DNA of 64,000 nt. It comes from Mucilaginibacter sp. (GTDB lineage: Bacteria; Bacteroidota; Bacteroidia; Sphingobacteriales; Sphingobacteriaceae). Positions within the stretch are counted from its first letter, which is position 1. The number at the start of each line of letters is the position of its first letter. The stretch lies in the NCBI RefSeq assembly GCF_028288205.1, contig NZ_JAQBOD010000012.1:1-64000 (forward strand). Reading direction: 5' to 3'. The notes under the pieces are model-generated. The model saw nothing but the letters and a program-made list of their open reading frames with translations. It was not told the origin of the DNA and ran no database searches. Below, piece by piece: positions 60,263 to 64,000 of this stretch. Position numbers and translations under genes: made by a program.

Positions 60263-61465
60263 TTATGGTTGATTATTTGCCGGTGTATAATCAACAGGTA
60301 ACATGGTTGAAAGGCGTGCCCTTGACCAGGTACCTTCGTATAACGGGCTATCGCCAACTGTGGTACCGTTTCTGTCAAAAAACATAATGCGGTCTTTGTT
60401 CAACAGGCTTACAATAGTTGTTTCGTAGTTAAGCATGTAAGGTTCCCGATACAGATCTCTGAAATAATTAGTCTCCCATTTTTTGGTATAAATTACATAC
60501 AAATAATCTGCAAATGTAACAGCAAATAATCCCTGCTGATCTGTCTTTCTAAGTACATCTTTTATAGCTAATTGCTCTTTACCTAATGTTTGTACGGAGT
60601 ATTTGGGTGAAAGTTTTATGTTGGTCCATTTAAGAAATGCGTTATCGTCAGTTCCCTTAGCTTTAGTTAAATTTTGTTGAATTATCCCTTCCGATGGTCG
60701 GTTGGGATTGATTGTACGGGTAAGCCGGTAAATTTTAAAACCCGCACTTGCCAGGCTGTCTTTATATAACGACCTGTAAAAATGCATTGCCGAACCATAA
60801 TAAGCCTCATCGCGCTTTTTGCGCCATTTTTTTATTTGTGATTCCTTTCCGGGTAATTGCTCAAACATCCGCTGGCCCTGGTAAATAACGCTTCCGGTTA
60901 AAAAATCACTATTAAATTTCTTCATCAGGAATTTAATACGGTAACCCAATGCACGGTTCTCAACTATAAAAAACTCATCAGAAAACGCTTCTAATACGTT
61001 TTTATTTTGATGAAAAGAAAAATTCAATACTTCGGGGTTAATCAGCTTACAATCTTTGGCATTGTCATCTTCACCAATAAATTCTGCTTTAAACCGCTCG
61101 AGCGCGAGTTTCCTATCGGCTTTTGAAAGTGTAGAAATATTTACTTCTTTAAGCTGAATATTTCTGGGCGATAGTTCGATAGTAAAATTAACAGGATCAG
61201 TATTGATTAATATAACTTGCGAATTATCTTCAAAACCAACAGTTGTTACAATAAAATTATATCGCCCCGGCCTGATCCCGTTTATTGTAAATGTGCCGTC
61301 ATCCGCAGTGGATGTACCAAAAGAAGAATTACCTAAAAAAACACTTGCATGTGATAAGGGTGCCTTTGTATCGGCACGTAGTACCTTGCCTGTAATAGCA
61401 ACACTTTGCGCTAAAGTAATTACCGGGCACAACAGGAGTATTACTAACTTTATTAATCGCGCCAT
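60263..61465 (-). CDS. exported carboxypeptidase-regulatory-like protein, paralogue B
   Basis: A 400-residue paralogue of the gene at 58731, with the same signal peptide form (KLVILLLCPVITLAQ) and the same CarboxypepD_reg-like domain (VAITGKVLRADTKAPLSHAS). Identity is visible throughout, including YRIKFLMKKFNSDFLTGSVI against the relative's YRVKFLLKNFKSDKIAG. The ATG at 61465 lies inside the end of the ccmB gene (13-base overlap), so it is co-transcribed with ccmB. A longer frame reaching 61519 would lose the signal. Confidence 0.85.
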   Translation of the reverse strand: MARLIKLVILLLCPVITLAQSVAITGKVLRADTKAPLSHASVFLGNSSFGTSTADDGTFTINGIRPGRYNFIVTTVGFEDNSQVILINTDPVNFTIELSPRNIQLKEVNISTLSKADRKLALERFKAEFIGEDDNAKDCKLINPEVLNFSFHQNKNVLEAFSDEFFIVENRALGYRIKFLMKKFNSDFLTGSVIYQGQRMFEQLPGKESQIKKWRKKRDEAYYGSAMHFYRSLYKDSLASAGFKIYRLTRTINPNRPSEGIIQQNLTKAKGTDDNAFLKWTNIKLSPKYSVQTLGKEQLAIKDVLRKTDQQGLFAVTFADYLYVIYTKKWETNYFRDLYREPYMLNYETTIVSLLNKDRIMFFDRNGTTVGDSPLYEGTWSRARLSTMLPVDYTPANNQP

Positions 61466-62136
61466 ATATAAGGAAAAAGCAATAAGGCTGTTGCCATAAC
61501 AATAACATTTATAAGACATAAAACTCCAATATTACCATAGCTTAAACTACGTTCAATTCCGTCCATAGCGCTTTTACTAAGACGTATCAATATTAAAATA
61601 ACAGGGATAATTACCGGGAAGCTTAGTATAGCCATCAGGGTGCCGTTATTACCGGCTTTTGAAGCAATGGCAGATATCATGGTAAACACTGTAGAAAAAC
61701 TAATACTGCCCAGCAATACGGTTATAAAATAAAATAGAGGATCGCCAATGGTATTGTTAAAAAAGACGAGATATACTATCAAAGCTAATATACTAAGTAA
61801 CGACATCAGCAAAATATTGTATATAGTTTTAGATAGTATGATAGCATGCGGGCTGGCAATTGAATAATAATATAGCAACCGGCTTTTACTTTCCTGTACA
61901 AAACTTTTGGCTATAGCGTTTACCGATGCAAACAGAATGATGATCCAAAAAAGGACGTTCCATACAACTTTATAACCTGTGCTTTTATCAAAACCCGGGG
62001 TAAGGCTAAAAGAGATATAACAAACAAACACGGTTGAAACCACGTACAGCAGCACGCCGTTAAACGCGTATTTTGAGCGCCACTCTAACACCACTTCTTT
62101 TTTAAAAAGCTCCCAGGTTTGATCTATGAGTTTCAT
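61453..62136 (-). CDS. ccmB: haem exporter membrane subunit CcmB
   Basis: A 227-residue membrane protein with six predicted helices, the permease of the haem-release complex. The loop FVQESKSRLLYYYSIASPHA resembles the CcmB signature. The cognate ATPase gene ccmA is not adjacent. It is the first gene of the leftward ccm series and overlaps the start of the paralogue B gene. Confidence 0.9.
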   Translation of the reverse strand: MKLIDQTWELFKKEVVLEWRSKYAFNGVLLYVVSTVFVCYISFSLTPGFDKSTGYKVVWNVLFWIIILFASVNAIAKSFVQESKSRLLYYYSIASPHAIILSKTIYNILLMSLLSILALIVYLVFFNNTIGDPLFYFITVLLGSISFSTVFTMISAIASKAGNNGTLMAILSFPVIIPVILILIRLSKSAMDGIERSLSYGNIGVLCLINVIVMATALLLFPYIWRD

Positions 62137-62242
62137 TGGGGTAAAAGTAATGATTAGAGATTAGTTAAACAGGTGTAGTGATTAAAAATTAAGCGGCAAA
62201 GACCTGTTTATAGAAAAAACAATGTGTTTTTAACATTTATTA

Positions 62243-62300
62243 ACATCAAGTGTACCAGGGTGTACCCATGTGTATCAACGTGTACGTGGTACAGTACACT
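62243..62300. repeat. 10-bp-phased word array, copy 2 (TGTACC type)
   Basis: After ATCAAG, the words TGTACC, TGTACC, TGTATC and TGTACG start at 62251, 62261, 62271 and 62281, exactly 10 bp apart, followed by an inverse GGTACAGTACAC. The layout and the leading ATCAAG match 24531-24588. It sits between the divergent genes ccmB and the MGMT gene. Confidence 0.7.
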
Positions 62301-62414
62301 CACTTCTTCGTGATTGCCCGGCTATTGTAGCATTACGGCTATTAACGGGATAGCTAAATAGCTAAACACGTTAGTTAATTACAGATTAATGAAAAAGAGG
62401 TGTAATTTTACGCT

Positions 62415-62900
62415 ATGCCCGTTACTCATTATAAAACGCCTGTAGGTATTGCCCAAATAACAGAAGAGGATGGCTTTATCAGTTCCATACATGTATTGGA
62501 CGACGAACAGGAGATAATGCCGGCGCAATCGCCTTTGCTTAATGCAGCCATACAACAGTTGGATGAATATTTTGCCGGTACCAGAAAAGTTTTTGATTTT
62601 CCGATAAAACAACAAGGCACAGATTTTCAACAACAGGTTTGGCAACAATTGCTGCAAATAAGTTATGGCTGTACTATAAGCTACGCTCAGCAAGCCAATC
62701 AAATGAACAACATTTTAGCTATACGCGCCATAGCTGCCGCAAATGGCAAAAATAATTTATGGATAGTGGTACCATGCCACCGTGTTATCGGCTCAAACGG
62801 TAGTTTAACGGGTTATGCAGGCGGTTTATGGCGTAAGCAATGGCTATTACAACATGAAGCAAAAGTTTTGGGTATAGGGCAAACCAAGCTTGAGTTTTAA
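62415..62900 (+). CDS. ogt: methylated-DNA--[protein]-cysteine S-methyltransferase
   Basis: Suicide repair of O6-alkylguanine. The 161-residue protein has the acceptor Cys121 in VVPCHRVIGS, and the helix-turn-helix region ISYAQQANQMNNILAIRAIA ahead of it. The N-terminal part is short, as in Ogt-type proteins. Without an Ada regulatory domain it should be constitutive. Divergent from ccmB, with the 10-bp array between. Confidence 0.93.
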   Translation: MPVTHYKTPVGIAQITEEDGFISSIHVLDDEQEIMPAQSPLLNAAIQQLDEYFAGTRKVFDFPIKQQGTDFQQQVWQQLLQISYGCTISYAQQANQMNNILAIRAIAAANGKNNLWIVVPCHRVIGSNGSLTGYAGGLWRKQWLLQHEAKVLGIGQTKLEF

Positions 62901-62957
62901 GCCGTTCGTTTAAAATTTCTTCTTTTAATTCTATTAGTTCCTCCGCCTGTTAATAAA

Positions 62958-63365
62958 CTACCTGGAGTATTTTGATGGTTTTGCCACAGTACCGGCCAAA
63001 GCTATAACCGGGCCCGCGAATAATAAATACCACCCCCATTTAAATTTTACCTGGTTTGCTAAAAACCCCGCGAATGATTTAAATGGTATAAAGCTAAAGC
63101 TGGTATGTACCTTCATAAACGCGGCTATAAATAAAAGCAATACTAATACTAACGAGAGCCATGCAGTAAACCGCACTAATTTTATCCTGTTTAATACCAC
63201 ACCCAATATACCCACAACAGATATTAACAGTATTACCATACCGTAAGGGCGGTTAAGATCATATACATCCCAATTAAACAAATGGAACGGGCGCAATAAC
63301 GGGCACCAAGTGCCGGCCATTAATAACACAAAACCAATAAATGATATCAGGGACGGGAATCTCAT
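62958..63365 (-). CDS. hypothetical four-helix membrane protein
   Basis: A 135-residue protein with four predicted transmembrane helices (about 5-22, 38-58, 68-86 and 108-128) and short loops. I recognise no family. It ends the minus-strand group with gldC and the 88-residue membrane protein, spaced by 7 and 6 bases, so these three are probably co-transcribed. Confidence 0.7.
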   Translation of the reverse strand: MRFPSLISFIGFVLLMAGTWCPLLRPFHLFNWDVYDLNRPYGMVILLISVVGILGVVLNRIKLVRFTAWLSLVLVLLLFIAAFMKVHTSFSFIPFKSFAGFLANQVKFKWGWYLLFAGPVIALAGTVAKPSKYSR

Positions 63366-63372
63366 AAAGTTA

Positions 63373-63702
63373 CTATTTGGTTATTTCCATTTTATCGGCA
63401 AAGTGGGCACAGTAATCACGTAAATCTTCAACTATATTTTTTTCGCCGGTGGCACGTAAAAAGCTATCGCCCATGGTTTGCAGGGTTTCGTAAAAAAAAC
63501 GTTTCATTTCGTCAACAGGCATATCTTTTGTCCAAAGGTCAATACGCAAGGTATTTTTGTAGCTTGGATCCCATAGGGATAACATGAAAGATGATACAGG
63601 CAATGCTTCTTTATTAGCAGCATCGGTTGATTCCCATAAAATTTTTTCAGGAACATTATTATCGTCAAGCGCTACGGTGATTTTTATTTCGGCGGTCTTC
63701 AT
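63373..63702 (-). CDS. gldC: gliding motility protein GldC
   Basis: A 109-residue protein whose pattern (AEIKITVALDDNNVPEKILW, then LSLWDPSYKNTLRIDLWTKD) matches GldC. GldC is one of the Gld set; it was described as needed for, or stabilising, gliding in Flavobacterium, but gldB and the motor genes are not here. It lacks a signal peptide, so it acts in the cytoplasm. Its neighbours are two small membrane proteins in the same direction. Confidence 0.9.
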   Translation of the reverse strand: MKTAEIKITVALDDNNVPEKILWESTDAANKEALPVSSFMLSLWDPSYKNTLRIDLWTKDMPVDEMKRFFYETLQTMGDSFLRATGEKNIVEDLRDYCAHFADKMEITK

Positions 63703-63708
63703 TAATAG

Positions 63709-63975
63709 TTATTTAACAAGTAAAAATATAATAGTTGCCAAAGCTATAAAGCTTAATTCAATTAGCCATATTTTTTTGAGGTCAGGGAAAAAATTACGGA
63801 ACATTATATCCATAAATGACACTACAAAGGCAAACAGCAAAAATATCAGGCTGATGGCACCGCCCAGGTGCGTAAATTTCATACCTGTGATAGCAGCACC
63901 GTTTATCCAGATGTATACGGCTAAAAATAAAAAAAACGCGGTTGCAAAGTTTAAAGGGGTAATTCTTAATTTCAT
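63709..63975 (-). CDS. small hypothetical membrane protein
   Basis: An 88-residue protein with three predicted helices (about 9-24, 35-55 and 68-86). I recognise no family. The six-base gap to gldC and the same direction suggest a shared transcript and perhaps a role beside GldC. The complete frame ends inside the window. Confidence 0.65.
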   Translation of the reverse strand: MKLRITPLNFATAFFLFLAVYIWINGAAITGMKFTHLGGAISLIFLLFAFVVSFMDIMFRNFFPDLKKIWLIELSFIALATIIFLLVK

Positions 63976-64000
63976 TATCTCATGATATCTGTCATCTCTC

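Noticed and set aside
1..64000. tRNA, rRNA, prophage or insertion sequence with transposase
   Set aside because: No cloverleaf-like or rRNA sequence and no transposase or phage protein was recognised on either strand.

Overview
The window looks like a chromosomal segment of a Bacteroidota bacterium, most likely family Sphingobacteriaceae (Mucilaginibacter- or Pedobacter-like). This placement is inference from gene content: GldC, a type-IX-secretion (CHU_C/gliding) C-terminal domain protein, the eight-gene order hisG-D-C-B-H-A-F-IE, the LuxC-like acyl-CoA reductase, and promoters of the Bacteroidota form TTG-N18-20-TAnnTTTG. No rRNA, tRNA, CRISPR array or transposase gene was recognised. About 67 protein genes are supported, including one 20-codon leader peptide. 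DNA between genes is unusually rich in short palindromic repeats.

Layout. 1-4.8 kb: a 7-bp tandem repeat, a TPR protein, a three-gene ABC importer of the TrpXYZ type and a Nudix hydrolase. 4.8-18 kb: mostly single genes (SRPBCC protein, riboflavin synthase, TPR protein, SDR, GNAT, long-chain acyl-CoA synthetase, DUF763, DUF4142), an ArsR-SRPBCC pair, a Crp/Fnr-type regulator and an AhpD-like protein. 18-24 kb: glutamate synthase gltB-gltD. 24.6-27 kb: gmhB (heptose pathway) and a polytopic membrane glycosyltransferase-like protein. 27-34.6 kb: the complete histidine operon, preceded by a His-rich leader peptide (7 His in 20 residues) and a candidate attenuator. 34.7-44.8 kb: WD40 protein, NlpC/P60 peptidase, ferredoxin, LuxC-like reductase, ftsE, grpE-dnaJ, Ppx/GppA phosphatase and an M1 metallopeptidase. 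45-49 kb: maf, a second ArsR-SRPBCC pair, a small protein, a RibD-C/DHFR-like protein and a Ser/Thr kinase. 49-62.1 kb (minus strand): kdsC, iscX, fdx, a DUF2520 protein, then a cytochrome c maturation region (ccmF-like, ccmE, ccmD, ccmC, ccmB) interrupted by a CHU_C secreted protein, glutamate dehydrogenase and two paralogous secreted proteins. 62-64 kb: MGMT, gldC and two small membrane proteins.

The genes join at nitrogen and amino-acid metabolism (gltBD, gdh, histidine operon), envelope and LPS precursors (gmhB, kdsC), haem export and cytochrome c maturation, and protein folding (grpE-dnaJ). The most interesting regulatory signals are: the his leader with a TTG-started hisG; two related intergenic arrays of short words phased at exactly 10 bp (24531-24588 and 62243-62300); two AACTAA-N4-TTAGTT operators before a TPR gene; and two distant ArsR-SRPBCC operons with the same promoter/operator geometry. 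CcmE carries CxxxY in place of HxxxY. At least nine copies of one palindromic repeat family lie between genes, two of them inside the his operon, and repeat arms contribute the stop codons of three genes.
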